A stretch of 64,000 bases of DNA from contig NC_057861.1 in the NCBI RefSeq assembly GCF_019393635.1, forward strand, positions 90,626,827 through 90,690,826, written 5' to 3'. The stretch comes from Dromiciops gliroides. Its lineage: Eukaryota; Chordata; Mammalia; Microbiotheria; Microbiotheriidae. Below the pieces are notes generated by a model. That model worked only from the letters and a program-made list of their open reading frames with translations, did no database searches and was not told where the DNA came from. Of this stretch, positions 22,889 through 33,868 are shown piece by piece. A program made the position numbers and the translations under genes. Positions within the stretch are counted from its first letter, which is position 1, and the number at the start of each line of letters is the position of its first letter.

Positions 22889-23092
22889 AGGAGTGATATC
22901 ACTTAAATGGAATCAAGAGCCACTAAACCATATGTGAGGATCCCTGTAGGATGCATACTGACTTTGGTTTAAAATGTAATATTATCTAGATTTTATTTTA
23001 TTTTTATTATTTGGCAAACTATTTCTCAATTATATTTTAATCTGGTTCTGGCTACACTCAGGAGCATTGTGGACTACATGTGGTTCATGAGC
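22889..23092. mobile_element. Marsupial hAT-like MITE, copy A
   Basis: 'agtgatatcacttaaatgga', 'gagccactaaaccatatgtg', 'aggatccctgtaggatgcat', an AT-rich middle, then 'ttaatctggttctggctaca' and 'gtggactacatgtgg'. It matches copy B at 27434 in order and wording. Ends are inverted in copy B, so this is a DNA-transposon-derived MITE. Confidence 0.65.
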
Positions 23093-23264
23093 TATATGAC
23101 TGAAAAATTGAAATTTGACCAAAGTTTCATGGCCAGTGTGTGTAAAAGGCTGGAATTTCATGAAGATCTTTTTTTTCTTTTGAACTTAGGAGAAAAAATG
23201 AACAAGCATACACACACATACACACACACACATTTATGTATATATATATGTATATATGTGTGTG

Positions 23265-23305
<41 letters not shown>

Positions 23306-23344
23306 CATACTACCTCTATGAAAAGTCTTAAGGGTCATGAAATC
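23093..23344. repeat. Compound CA/TA/TG microsatellite and flank
   Basis: 23206-23306 is an alternating purine-pyrimidine tract: (CA)n, then TATATG/TGTGTA words, then (AC)n. The near-symmetrical layout can fold into a hairpin or Z-DNA-like structure. The flanks are unassigned. Confidence 0.85.
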
Positions 23345-23500
23345 TTAAAATCATAGAATGTTCAAGTTGGAAAGTAGATTAGAAATCATCTGGTTCATCT
23401 CTTACTCAATTCCATATGCAACATCTCCAGCAAAGTTTTCTAGTGCCTTCTTAAGTACCTCCAATAACAAGGCACTCACTATTTAGATTCCATTCATGTG
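23345..23500 (-). mobile_element. CR1/L3 LINE 3' end, antisense
   Basis: 'atcatagaatgttcaagttg', 'gaaatcatctggttcatctc', 'aacatctccagcaaagtttt' and 'tacctccaataacaaggcac' are the antisense of the CR1/L3 3' region (which in sense reads '...agtggttccccctcactggagg...'). Confidence 0.6.
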
Positions 23501-23838
23501 TTCAAGACATGAGACCTAGATAAAGTGCTATAAATCACAGAGTACAGAAAGAACTTTGTAGATATGAGTACTGAATTACATTTAGCATTCTTAAAAAAAA
23601 TTGTGGAGGAGAGTAATGGGAATGGCTATTGGACCCCTGATTAGATTATTTGATTATTAAAGGAACCATTCATAAAAAGTTAAAACACTAGCAATCACAG
23701 CAAGGGTTCATCAAGAGTAATTCATGGACTTCTGGGTCACATGATCAATTAATTGGAAGACTAGACTTTTCCTTCAATTCTAATGGCCTCTCAAATCTCT
23801 CCAAAATAGATAAAGTGAATATTTCCAACTATCTAGGA
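23501..23838. other. Unassigned non-coding sequence
   Basis: Nothing recognised. Confidence 0.5.
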
Positions 23839-24022
23839 CAGGGCTTCTTAAACATTTTCCATTCACTACCCATTTTAACCCAAGAAATTTTTATGTGACC
23901 CCAGGTATATGTGTATATAAAATAGGTATGCATAACCTTTTACTGTTGCAACTTTTTTTTTGTTACCCACACATTCAGTTATACAACCCTACATGGGGTA
24001 GTGACCCACAGTTTAAGAAGGT
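23839..24022. mobile_element. hAT-like MITE with inverted ends
   Basis: 'cttcttaaac' at 23844-23853 is answered by the exact reverse complement 'gtttaagaag' at 24011-24020. Inside are 'tttatgtgaccccaggtata' and 'acatggggtagtgacccaca', also partly inverted. The short AT-rich core fits a non-autonomous DNA transposon. Its right end touches the LTR that starts at 24029. Confidence 0.7.
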
Positions 24023-24028
24023 AGGGTA

Positions 24029-24388
24029 TGTTAAGGGCTAAAATTCTAGCTAAACTGTCTAAAATATCTAATGAGTGGTCGCCAATAAATTATAAGCTTT
24101 AGCAAGAGTTAGACTTTTAAGCATTTATTAAGGAGAATAAGAGTTTGGTAAAGAGAGAAGAAAAGGCTTAGATTCCTATCTATTAAAGGGAGAGCACATT
24201 TCTAGCTCCCCTCTCCACCAGTATCCTCAGGAAAAGAGCCTCAGTCTCTTCCTTCCTCCTCCCACTAGCCCGCGTCACTTCCTGACATCAAAGAAAGACT
24301 CCTGGTCTTGCCCTCAAAGACCTTTGCTTCATGGGCGGAACTCTTCTACACTAAGTCTCCAGCAGGTGGCATTATTCCAATCGTTACA
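24029..24388 (-). mobile_element. Solo LTR of an endogenous retrovirus
   Basis: A 360-base unit on the minus strand, beginning TGTAACGATTGG and ending CCCTTAACA, with TG...CA ends. It carries a polyadenylation signal AATAAA in the minus-strand 3' half (about 24130) and a GC-richer centre. The target duplication is not clear (GGTA against GTTA next to the ends). No internal sequence, so it is a solo LTR. Moderately old. I cannot set its class. Confidence 0.7.
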
Positions 24389-24543
24389 GTTATAGGGCAC
24401 CAAAAATTCAAAAGAGATGAATACTTGAAGAACTAACAGTAGAGAAGACTAAGCCCTCAGCCCCATATATTTACTCAGTACTCCTTTCCCCACTGTCCAT
24501 TAGACTCTTATTGTTCTGCACAAATTTATCCATAGGATTACAA
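24389..24543. other. Unassigned flank
   Basis: A short unassigned stretch between the LTR and the SINE. Confidence 0.4.
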
Positions 24544-24557
24544 TAGAACTCATTTCT

Positions 24558-24712
24558 TTTTCTTTTTTTATTTTTGGCGGGGCAATGTGGTTAAGTGACT
24601 TGCCCAGGGTCACATAGCTAGTATGTGTCAAGTGTCTGAGGCTGGATTTGGACTCAGGTACTCCTGAATCCAGGGCCAGTGCTTTATCCACTGTGCCACC
24701 TAGCTGCCCCCA
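24558..24712 (-). mobile_element. tRNA-derived marsupial SINE with target duplication
   Basis: An antisense SINE. The direct repeat TAGAACTCATTTCT at 24544-24557 and TAGAACTAATTTCT at 24714-24727 differs at one base. The body runs from the T-rich tail to 'ccacctagctgcccc'. Confidence 0.92.
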
Positions 24713-24727
24713 GTAGAACTAATTTCT

Positions 24728-25224
24728 AACATACACACTTTTCTTTTCCCAGTGACAAAGAAAACTAAAAGGAAGATTGTTTCTCTGGTTGGAACTTTGT
24801 CTTGCAATAGTATTCAGCCAAGTATCCAAGGAATAGAAGGTACTCAGGCAAGATGCCCCAGTGTCCATGGCTCCACCAAGCCTACTTGAAGCAAACTCCC
24901 AGCATTTAGCTAGGGGCCAATTATGTTCCCTCAGAAGTCTTTTGGGGAAGAAACTAGAGTCAATGAAATGTGAATTGTTCTGTGTGTGAGAAAATTAATG
25001 GGGCTTTGATGTCCACTCCCTACCATCAAAGGTGAAGAAGTGGGAAAATGTTTTAAATTTTCATGAACTAAAAATGATCAATTTTATAGTCTGTGGTCCC
25101 CCTCTACCTATTGTTTGGTCAGTAACTTCTCATGTATTCAGTGATAGTTTCAAAAAAAAAAAACTTTTATAGGCACTAAAATATATGTACAATACTTTTT
25201 CAATCATAAAATGCCATAGGAGGA
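24728..25224. other. Unassigned non-coding sequence
   Basis: No gene or recognised repeat. An A run lies at 25153-25164. Confidence 0.5.
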
Positions 25225-25412
25225 AGAAAATGTATAGATCATTTAATCCAATAACTTCCTTTTAGAAAGAAGATTTGAGATCCAGAGGTGGAAAGTCATT
25301 GGCCCAAGGTCAGTCAGTTAGTTAGCAAACTAGTAGCATAACTTGGGCAAGGACATGTGTCCTTTAATCTCTACTTTTATGTACTTTCCACTACATCATA
25401 CTATCTAATAGA
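25225..25412 (-). mobile_element. MIR-like remnant, antisense
   Basis: 'gtatagatcatttaatccaa', 'gatttgagatccagaggtgg', 'ttggcccaaggtcagtcag' and 'ctttccactacatcatact'. Confidence 0.5.
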
Positions 25413-25439
25413 TAGAAACGAAATCAGATATTAACTTAC

Positions 25440-25900
25440 TCTTTCCATTACTAGGTTGTTCCATTAATATAAGACAGCTAGTACAATTAAATATTGATTC
25501 ATGAAAGCAGAATTGATTTTAGTTTACTATTACTATTGCAATTACTATTAATCTATAATCACAATTATTGATACATCACTTACCAGTCCATGGCTACCAC
25601 ATCAGTTTAGTCAAAATAATCGACCTGGCATGATGAGCAATAGCTTAATGACTTCTACATTAATAATTATAATAACAAACTAAAATCAATGCTGCATTAA
25701 TCAATCCACAATGAACTGCTGTAGAGTCATATAATTGAAGCAACTTATTATATTAATGGAACAAGAAAAGTAACTGCAGGAGTGAGATTAAATCTATTTC
25801 AATCATGCTGACATAAGAATATTGTGAATATGTTTGTTAGTTTTTATGTAAAATAACTATGAAATTCACCAAGTTACTTGTTTCCTTAAGAGATAGGAAA
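25440..25900. promoter_or_regulatory. Candidate regulatory block dense in ATTA/TAAT cores
   Basis: A repeat-free AT-rich segment packed with homeodomain-type cores (attaat, taattat, 'gcattaatcaatccacaatg', 'cagaattgattttag', 'ataatcgacctgg'). The density and the non-random mixed composition resemble conserved developmental enhancers. There is no alignment, so this is an inference. Confidence 0.3.
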
Positions 25901-26512
25901 AGAACAGATGTCCATAATTAAAGATTAGTTACCTAGGTCAGTATAGGGAAAGACCATCCAAACACAAATATCTAGTCTAAAAACTCTTTCCCACCACAAG
26001 CATGAGGTAAACTAAGATTAGAGGAAGTTAATTCTCTCAGAATGAATAAGAGAAACTACAAATTCAAAATAAATTGCTTTTTGAACAGCATTTATTAGCA
26101 TTTGTCTTTTGTTGTTGTTAATAATCAAAAGGGCCAGTAAAATGATCTCCTTTAGGGAAAAAAAAAAAAAGTTTCTATCACCATACTCAAGAGATTCCCA
26201 ATAGAAACTTCTAAGGACTCAAGTTTTTCACATTACTGAGAGGTTTTTCATCTTCAAAATAGATGTACTTTCCATTGTTCATGATAAAGAACCATTTGTA
26301 GAATAATATCAGAGAAAGCTGAAGCTGGAGAGTGGCTTAGAGAGTGACTAATCCAAACATTTGATTGTTTACAAATGAATAAGTTGGGGCTCAGGGATGT
26401 TTATAGCAGATTCAAGACTTACAATATCTAGACTGCAAAAATGAACTTTAAAAAATAGAAATAATGGGGAACATTTGTGTAACACTATAATAGTAACAAC
26501 AACAATAGTATT
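25901..26512. other. Unassigned non-coding sequence
   Basis: Nothing secure. Weak MIR-like words occur at 26310-26410. An A run lies at 26158-26170. Confidence 0.45.
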
Positions 26513-26730
26513 AGTAAAGTACTTTAAGGTTTACAAAATATTTATAAATATTATCTCATTTTAATTTTACAACAATCCTCTTGGAAATTGGTCCTATTAT
26601 TATCACAGTTTTACCCTGTCAGATAGTGACTTGTCTAGGGTCACAGGTGCTTGAGGCCAAATTTGAATTCAAGTATTCCTAACTCCAGATCCAGATCTCC
26701 ATCTTCTACATGGCCTAGGTTGCCTCCTTT
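26513..26730 (-). mobile_element. MIR/MAR1-type SINE, antisense
   Basis: 'agtactttaaggtttacaaa', 'aatattatctcattttaatt', 'acaacaatcctcttggaaat', 'gacttgtctagggtcacagg', 'tttgaattcaagtattccta' and 'ctacatggcctaggttgcct'. Nearly complete. Confidence 0.75.
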
Positions 26731-26764
26731 AGCTGCAATAAGATTGGGGAGTTTTGCAGATAAT

Positions 26765-27190
26765 ATTTCTTTCTTTCTTTTTTTCTTTTCTTTTAGTATG
26801 AATTGAATAGGTTTTATTTTTCCTTTTTTAAATTCTAAACTTAACAAACAACAAGTAAAACATGCATTTTAATATTCATGGTAGAACAGAAAAAAATTGA
26901 TTTATGTAAAACTTCAGGTCTATTATATACAGCTTGCTTTTCTTTATAACTGTATAACACATTCAAGATGTAACTTCCTTTTTTATTTAAAAATTTTATT
27001 TATTTCATTCTGAACCTAAGAAATAAAACAGGCATTTCCTTAACATAGTAGAATAGAAAAAAAGATTGCACATGAAACTGCAAATCTATTTTCTACAACT
27101 TGTTATTCCTTTTAAATATAACATAAAGGTATCATGTAACTTTCTTTTTTACTTTTTTTCTTCCCTCACATTCCCCCTCCCTTCACCCTA
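26765..27190 (-). mobile_element. Tandem pair of LINE 3'-UTR-like segments
   Basis: Two adjacent related copies. Copy 1, about 26815-26985: 'aaattctaaacttaacaaac', 'aaaacatgcattttaatatt', 'atacagcttgcttttcttta', 'aagatgtaacttcc'. Copy 2, about 27000-27155: 'cattctgaacctaagaaata', 'aaacaggcatttccttaaca', 'tctacaacttgttattcctt', 'atcatgtaactttc'. The type resembles the antisense of a marsupial L1 3' UTR. The duplication may be part of the family or local. Confidence 0.5.
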
Positions 27191-27214
27191 GAGCTGGTTG
27201 CTGTTAGACACAAC

Positions 27215-27252
<38 letters not shown>

Positions 27253-27290
27253 ATACATATGTATGTATGTATGTGTGCATACATATTTAA
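27191..27290. repeat. (TG)n and (GTAT)n microsatellite
   Basis: About 16 TG units at 27218-27249, then 'tatgtatgtatgtatgtg' words. Confidence 0.95.
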
Positions 27291-27433
27291 TAAAAACCCC
27301 AGTAAATTGGTGATGTTTTTATCCACATTTTATAAATGAGCAAATGGAAGAAGTGAAGTTATTTGCTTATGGTCATATAATTGGTGACTGGGACAGGGTT
27401 TGAGGTCATCTTTCTGACTCTATTCATTATACC
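27291..27433 (-). mobile_element. MIR remnant, antisense
   Basis: 'tccacattttataaatgagc', 'ttatttgcttatggtcatat', 'gggacagggtttgaggtcat' and 'tctattcattatacca'. Confidence 0.55.
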
Positions 27434-27703
27434 AGTGATATCAAATAAATGGAAATGAGGACCACTAAACCATACATAAGGATTCCTGTGGGCCTCATAC
27501 TGATAGGTTTAAAATGTTTTATACACACACACACACACACACACAGGTATGTATGTGTGTATGTACATACAAATGTATGTATAAATATACATACATATGT
27601 AATTGTATTATAATTTATTTTGTTAATATTTGCTAATTATATTTTAAAGTGGTTACCTGACACTTGGGGGTGCTGTGTACCGTGGCTACATATTTGATAC
27701 CTT
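27434..27703. mobile_element. Marsupial hAT-like MITE, copy B, with inverted ends
   Basis: Left end 'gtgatatcaaat' and right end 'atttgatacc' are imperfect inverted repeats. Inside: 'gaggaccactaaaccataca', 'taaggattcctgtgggcctc', a (CA)n tract at about 27523-27544, and 'ttaaagtggttacctgacac'. Same family as 22889-23092, which lacks the (CA)n expansion. Confidence 0.7.
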
Positions 27704-27714
27704 CACATTCAACT

Positions 27715-27870
27715 ATGATCCCTCTATAACAATTTTGGCCAAATCTTTCATGTTACAATTGAGTAAACCAAGGCTCAGAGAGGTAGGGTCACACAGCTAC
27801 TAAGAGAGATAAAAAGTAGAGACTTGAACCCAACTCTCCTGATTCCTAGTCAAATGCTGTTGCCACTACT
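27715..27870 (-). mobile_element. MIR fragment, antisense
   Basis: 'gttacaattgagtaaaccaa', 'ggctcagagaggtagggtca', 'cacagctactaagagagat' and 'gacttgaacccaactctcct'. Confidence 0.7.
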
Positions 27871-27902
27871 ACTACTACTATTACTACTACTACTACTACT
27901 GT
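27863..27902. repeat. (TAC)n microsatellite
   Basis: Thirteen or so TAC/TAT units ending in 'ctactactactactgtc'. Confidence 0.9.
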
Positions 27903-28109
27903 CTTCTAAAGACAGCATTATGTGTCAATATTTATGAGTGAATGAGGGTCCATTTTTTCATGCTCTATGTTTCCATTTATATAAAGGGTTAATGAAATTT
28001 ATTAGATAGCAAATTATTGCTTAGCTAACTAGTCTCCCCAAATAGAATTTTACATCTCTATTGGTAATAATAATGGTTCACATTCATATCATTCCTCTTA
28101 TTTGTGACT

Positions 28110-28372
28110 TATGATATGTGTTGGATTTGAAGTCATAGAAACTGGGTTTAAATCTGGCTCTACCACTTCCTCTGTGATCTTTGACAAATAATTTCCTTTT
28201 TCTGGACTTTAGATCCTTCATTGGTAAAACTGAGGTAATAATAGCACTAAGAGAAACACCGTGATGTAATGTATAGAAATCCAGCCTTGGAGTTAGGAGA
28301 ACCTTGGTTCAAGACCTGTCTCTAACACATACTAGCCATGTGACACTAGGAAAGTCATTTAACATCTTAATG
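28110..28372 (+). mobile_element. Two sense MIR/MAR1 fragments in tandem
   Basis: First, 28120-28245: 'tggatttgaagtcatagaaa', 'ggtttaaatctggctctacc', 'ttcattggtaaaactgaggt'. Second, 28255-28372: 'gtgatgtaatgtatagaaat', 'ccttggagttaggagaacct', 'agccatgtgacactaggaaa'. These are two independent SINE heads in the same orientation. 27903-28109 holds nothing that I recognise. Confidence 0.7.
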
Positions 28373-28399
28373 TCTTATTCAAATGTTTTTGTGGTTGTA

Positions 28400-29025
28400 A
28401 TTATTTATTTACCTGCCTATTTATTTATATATCTATTTATTCATTTATTTATATTTACCTATTTATTCATTTTGTTATTTTTATTTATTTCTTTAGTATT
28501 TCCCATTTATACATAAATTTTAAAACTATAATTAAAAAAGATAAGTTCAAAATTCCTTTTCCCTCCTGCTCCTCCCCCCTTCTTGTAAAGTAAGCAATTT
28601 GATATTGATTATACGTGTTGTCATGTAAAACATATTCTTATTAGCCACATTCAAAAATAAAAAAGAAAAAGAAAAGAAAAAGAAAGAAAGTAAAAAGAAA
28701 AATATGTTTCAATCTGCATTCAGAATCCATCAGTTCTCTCTTTGAAGGTAGATAGCTTCACCATGGGTCCTTTGAAATTGTCTTGATCATTATTTTGATG
28801 TAGGTAAGTCTTTCACAGGTGATCATTGTTACAATATTGTTGTTACTGTGTACATTTTTCTCCTGGTTCAGCTCACTTCACTTGGAATGATTCATATAAG
28901 TTTTCTGAGGTTTTTCTGAAATCATTCTGCTAATCATTTCCTATACAATTGTATTCCATTCAATCATGTCTTGCTTAGCCATTCTCCAATTGTTGGGCAT
29001 TCCCTCAATTTATAATTCTTTGCTA

Positions 29026-29073
<48 letters not shown>

Positions 29074-32000
29074 AGTTATTATAAACATTTTTGTACAAAT
29101 AAGTCCTTTTCACTATTCTTTTATTTCTTTGGGATACAGACCTGGAAGTGGTATTGGTTCAAAGGGTATGAACATTTTTATAGCCCTTTGCGTGTAGTTC
29201 CACATTGTTCTCCAGAATCGTTGGACTAAGTCACAACCTCACCAACAGTTCATTAGTGTCCCAGTTTTTTCCACATCCTTTTCAAAATCTGTCATTCTCC
29301 TTTTCTGTCATGTTAGCCAATCTAATAGGTGGGAGGTGGGACCTCAGAGTTGTTTTAATTTGCATTTTTCTAATCAGTAGTGATTTAGAGCAGTCTTTCA
29401 TATGACTATTGATAGCTTTGATTTCTTCCTCTGAAAACTGCCTATTTGTATTCTTTGACCATTTTTAACTGAGGAATGGCTCTTGTTTTTATAAATTTGG
29501 CTCAGTTCCCTATATATTTGAGAAATGAGGGCTTTATCAGAGAAACTTGCTGTATTTTTTCTGTTTCCTGTACTTTTGGCTGCAATCAGTTTTGTTTATG
29601 CAAAAGGTTTTTCATTTCATGTAATCAAAAGTTCTATTTTACTTCCTATAATCCTCTCTATCTCTTGTTTGGCCATAAACTCTTCTCTTATCTTTAGATC
29701 TGAAAAGTATATTTTTCTGTGCTTTGTGCTCCAATTTACTTATCACATTGCCCTTTATATCTAAATAACATATCCATTTTAACTTTATGTTTTTATATGG
29801 TGTGAGATGTAGGTGTGTGCCTAGTTTTTGCCAAACTGCTTTCTACTTTTCCTAGTATAATTTTGTTAAATATTGACTTTTTGTCCCCCAAAGATTGAAC
29901 ATTTTAGGTTTATGAAATACTAGATTAATATGGTCATTTATCACTGTGTATTATGTCCCTAATCTATTCTTCTAGTCCACTACTCTATTTCTTAGCCAGT
30001 ATCAGATTTTTTTTTTTCTTTAAGTGATTACCACTTTGTAATATAGTTTGAAATGTAATACTACAGGGCTGTCTTTTTTCACATTTCCCCCCATTGATTC
30101 CTTTGATATTCTTGACCTTTTGTTCTTCCAGATGAATTTTGTTACTATTGTTTCCTAGTTCTACAAAATAATTCTTTGGTCCTTTGGTATGGTACTGAAT
30201 AAGTAAATTAGCTTAGGTAGAATTGTCATTTTAATTAGATTAGCTTTAAGGCTTTAAGTTTATCCCAGTTACAGATAATGCTTGCTCTTGATTTTAGGTT
30301 CTATTGTTTCCTATGTTTTCTAGTGTTTTTAATAGGAATGGGTGTTGTATTTTGACAAAGGCTTTTTCTGCATCTATTTATATGATCATATAATTTTTGT
30401 TGTTTTTCTTATTTATTTTGTCAATTATGCTGATAGTTTTCCTAACCTGGAACCAGCCCTGCATTTCTGCCATAAATCCCACCTGGTAATTGTGTATGGT
30501 CATTGTGATATATTGCTACAACCACCTTGCTAGTATTTTATTTAAAAATTTTTCATTGATACTCATTAGGAAAATGGTCTGTAGTTTCCTTTCTCTGTTT
30601 TGTTCTCCCTGGCCTTTTATCAAATGTATTTTTTTATTGAATTATAGTCTGAAAAGGATACAATTATTATTTCTACTTTTATGTATTTAGTTGTGAGGTT
30701 TTTGCCTTAATACATGGTCAGTTTTATGAAGATGCTATGTGCAGATGTGAAAAAGGTACACTCTTTTCTATTCATATTCAGTTTTTTTTTTTCAGAGTTC
30801 TATTGCATCTAACTTTTGGAAGATTTTCTTCATCTCCTTAACTTTTCTTATTTATTTTCTGGTTAGATTTATCTAGGTCTGAGAGGGGAAAGTTGTGGTC
30901 TACCACTAATAGAGTTTTACTATTTCTTCCTGTAATTTATGTAACTTTCCTTATACTATGTCATTTTGTGCATATGGTTAGGATTGCTATTACTTCATTG
31001 TGTATCATTCCTTTAGCAAGATTTAGTTTCCCTACTTAGCCCTTTTAATTAGCTCTATTTTTGCTTTTGCTTTGTCTGAGATGATGATTATTAGGCTTAT
31101 ACCTCCCCCCCCTTTTTGTTTAACTTCAGTTGAAGCATAATAGCTTGTGCGCTAGCCTCTTGTTTTAACTGTATCTTTTTCAAGTGTGTCTCTTGTAAAC
31201 AACATATTGTTGGATTCTGATTTCTAATTCATTCTGCTATCTGCTTCTTTTTTATTGGTAAGTAAATCCCATTCCCATTTACAATTATTAATTGTGCATT
31301 TCCCTTAATACTATTTTCTTCTGTTTATCCTTTTCTCTCTTTCTTTTTATCTTATCCCTTCTCAAATGTCTGTTTTGTTTCTGGCCCCTGCCTTGTTTAT
31401 CTGTCCTTCCTTTTATCACACTCTCAACTCTTGTCTTATCCCCTTCCCCTTCTACTTACCTGTTGGACAATGAAGATTTCTATTATAAATTGCGTATATG
31501 TTTGTGCATGTATGTGTGTATATATGTGTGTATATATACCTATACATACACACACATACATATATTTTCCCTCTTTGAGGCAATTTAGATGCGAATGAGG
31601 TTCTAGCATTGCTGGCCCTGACCTATTTTACCCTCCATTGCATAAGCCCTTCCTTGGACTTACATGAGATAATTTTCTCCATTCTTCCTCTCCCTTCCAT
31701 TTTATACCAAAGCATTCTTCTTTCTTGAGTATCATTTTATTTTACATCATCCCAACATACTCAATGCATTCCTACACCCTCTTTCTATGTAGAAATATTT
31801 TAACTGCCACAATAATAAGTTCATAGGAGATACAGTCTTCATCTTCCCTTATAAAAAGGTAAACAGGTTAATATTATTGGGTCCCTTATGATTCCTCTTT
31901 GCTGTTTAGCCCTTTGAAAGTAAGCTTTTCTATTCATCTCTGGTCTTTTCATCAGGAATGCTTGAAAGTCTTCTATTTTATTGAACATCTGTGTTTTTTT

Positions 32001-33721
32001 TTCCCTTGAAGGATTATGTGGGTAAATTATTCTTGGTTATAATCCCAGCTCTTTTGTCTCTTCTGGAATATTATACTCTAAGCCCTCATCTTCTATAATA
32101 TGGTAGCTGCTAAATTGTGTGTGATGCTGACTATGGTTCCATGGTTTTTGAATGGTTTCTTTCTGACTGCTTGAAGTATTTTCTCATTGACATGGGAGCT
32201 ATGGAATTTGATTATAATATTATTGGGTGTTTTATTTTGGGATCCCATTCAGGTAGTGATCAGTGGATTTTCTCAATTCCTGTTTTATCCTCTGGTTCTA
32301 GGATATAATTCAGTTTTTATTGATAATTTCTTGAAATATGATGTCTAGGCTCGTTCTTTGATCAGGGCTTTCAGATAATTAATAATTCTTAAATTGTGTC
32401 TCCTGGATCTATTTTCTAGGTCAGTAGGTTTTCCTATGTTTCATATTTTCTTCTATTTTTCCCATTCTTTTGACTTTGTTTGATTGTTTCTCAATGCCTA
32501 GTGGAATCATTGGCTTCCACTTACCCAAATCTAATTTTAGATGGATGATTTTTTTTTAGTGAACTTTTATACCTCCTTTTTCTGTTTGACCAATTTTGCT
32601 GTTTAAGGAGTTATTTTCTCTAGTATTTTTGTATCTCTTTTACCAAGCTGTTAAATGTCTTTTCAAAATCTCTTCCTTTGTTTTCATTTATTTACTTAAA
32701 TTTTTATTCTACTACTGTTATATGATTTTTAAAAGCATTTTTAGGTCTTTCCAGGAATTCTTGCTGGATATCTGTCTAATTCACAATGTTCTTTGGGACT
32801 TTGCTTTGACTTTATTTTATTTTAAATTCGTATCTTTGTATCTTTATTTTTTCTGTAACCATAGTAGCGATTATGGTCAAGACTTCGTATGTTTGTTTGT
32901 TTGCTCATTTTCCCCACCCCCATTTCTTGATTTTGAACTTTATGTTAAAATTAGACTCTGTTCTTTGTATGGGGGTGGAGGATCATAAAGAGGGTCACAG
33001 TTCCAGGTTTTAGGCTTTTTCACACTGCTGTTTTCAGAAATAGTTCTGTGGGCTTGAGAGTTTTCAGTGATTCCAAGGTGATGTGAAATGGAGAGGGGCA
33101 TGGTTATTGTTCTCTTGGTCTGTACTTTGGTCCTTACCCAGAAATGGTCAATGATTCCTTGAGATTGCAATTCAATACTGCTTCTTGGGCCCCCTCCTTC
33201 CTTGGCATCAAAAACTATACTGTTCTTCAATGTCTCTGATCTTTTTGGGTCAGAAGTGATACCGCCCCTCAGGGCTCCCACTCCCTCTTGCCCAAAAGTA
33301 CTCCTGTCTACCCTTGAACTATGACCTACATGTGAATATAAGCAGTGGAGCTGCCAAACAACATCTAGTCCTTCATCCAGTGATAGCACAGAAGTATGTG
33401 ATAATCTCCTTTTGACCATTTGCTAGGTTCCTTTACTTTCTCTGGCTTGAGAGCTCCTGGAGAGAGCTTGAGCTACTTGAGAATAGGTGCTGCTCCTTCT
33501 GTCACCATGATCTAATCCCACCACTGGTGTTTCATATATATGATGTTTAGGCCAATATCTTTCCATATGACACAGATCTCTCTTTCCAACTTCCTATGTT
33601 GTCTTTGTCTGGAAGAGTATCTCACCTTTTGTTGTCTCTACCACTCTAGGATTCAATTTGAGTTATTATTTTAAAGTTGTTCAGAGGGAATTGTTGGGAG
33701 AACTTGGCTCCAATTTCATTA
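28400..33721 (-). mobile_element. Old L1 LINE, near full span but internally deleted, antisense
   Basis: The plus strand is the antisense of a marsupial L1 from its (TTTA)-rich tail to its 5' UTR. Landmarks: 3' UTR 28550-28900; ORF2 C-terminal region 28950-29470 ('attctccaattgttgggcat', 'cctcagagttgttttaattt', 'aaaactgcctatttgtattc'); RT palm about 30340-30480 ('ttgacaaaggctttttctgc'); endonuclease domain about 30780-31250 ('tttatctaggtctgagaggg', 'gctttgtctgagatgatgat'); ORF1 about 31960-32960 (antisense resembling ORF1 of the L1 at 53460); 5' UTR 33000-33721. Spacing against the 53460 L1 shows about 0.5 kb missing 3' of the RT palm and about 0.9 kb missing between RT and endonuclease. A (CA)n tract lies at 29028-29069 and a TA/TG tract at 31497-31562. 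Many stops; older than the plus-strand L1. A 159-residue frame at 32940-33419 is antisense to the 5' UTR and not a gene. Confidence 0.9.
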
Positions 33722-33868
33722 TTATTTTTTTTTTGCGGGGCAATGAGGGTTAAGTGACTTGCCCAGGGTCCCACAGCTAGTAAGTGCCAAGTGTCTGAGG
33801 CTGGATTTGAACTCAGGTCCTCTTGAATCCAGGGCCAGTGCTTTACCCACTGTGCCACATAGCTTCCC
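33722..33868 (-). mobile_element. tRNA-derived marsupial SINE
   Basis: An antisense copy abutting the L1 5' end: 'gcggggcaatgagggttaag', 'cccagggtcccacagctag', 'ggatttgaactcaggtcctc' and 'tgtgccacatagcttcccc'. A possible insertion at the L1 5' edge. Confidence 0.9.

Noticed and set aside
23206-23306. A CRISPR-like or hairpin array
   Set aside because: It is only a compound CA/TA/TG microsatellite. There are no spaced unique segments.
32940-33419. A 159-codon minus-strand frame that looks like normal protein composition
   Set aside because: It lies in the 5' UTR span of the old minus-strand L1 upstream of ORF1. No recognisable domain, and the neighbouring sequence has LINE landmarks on both sides.
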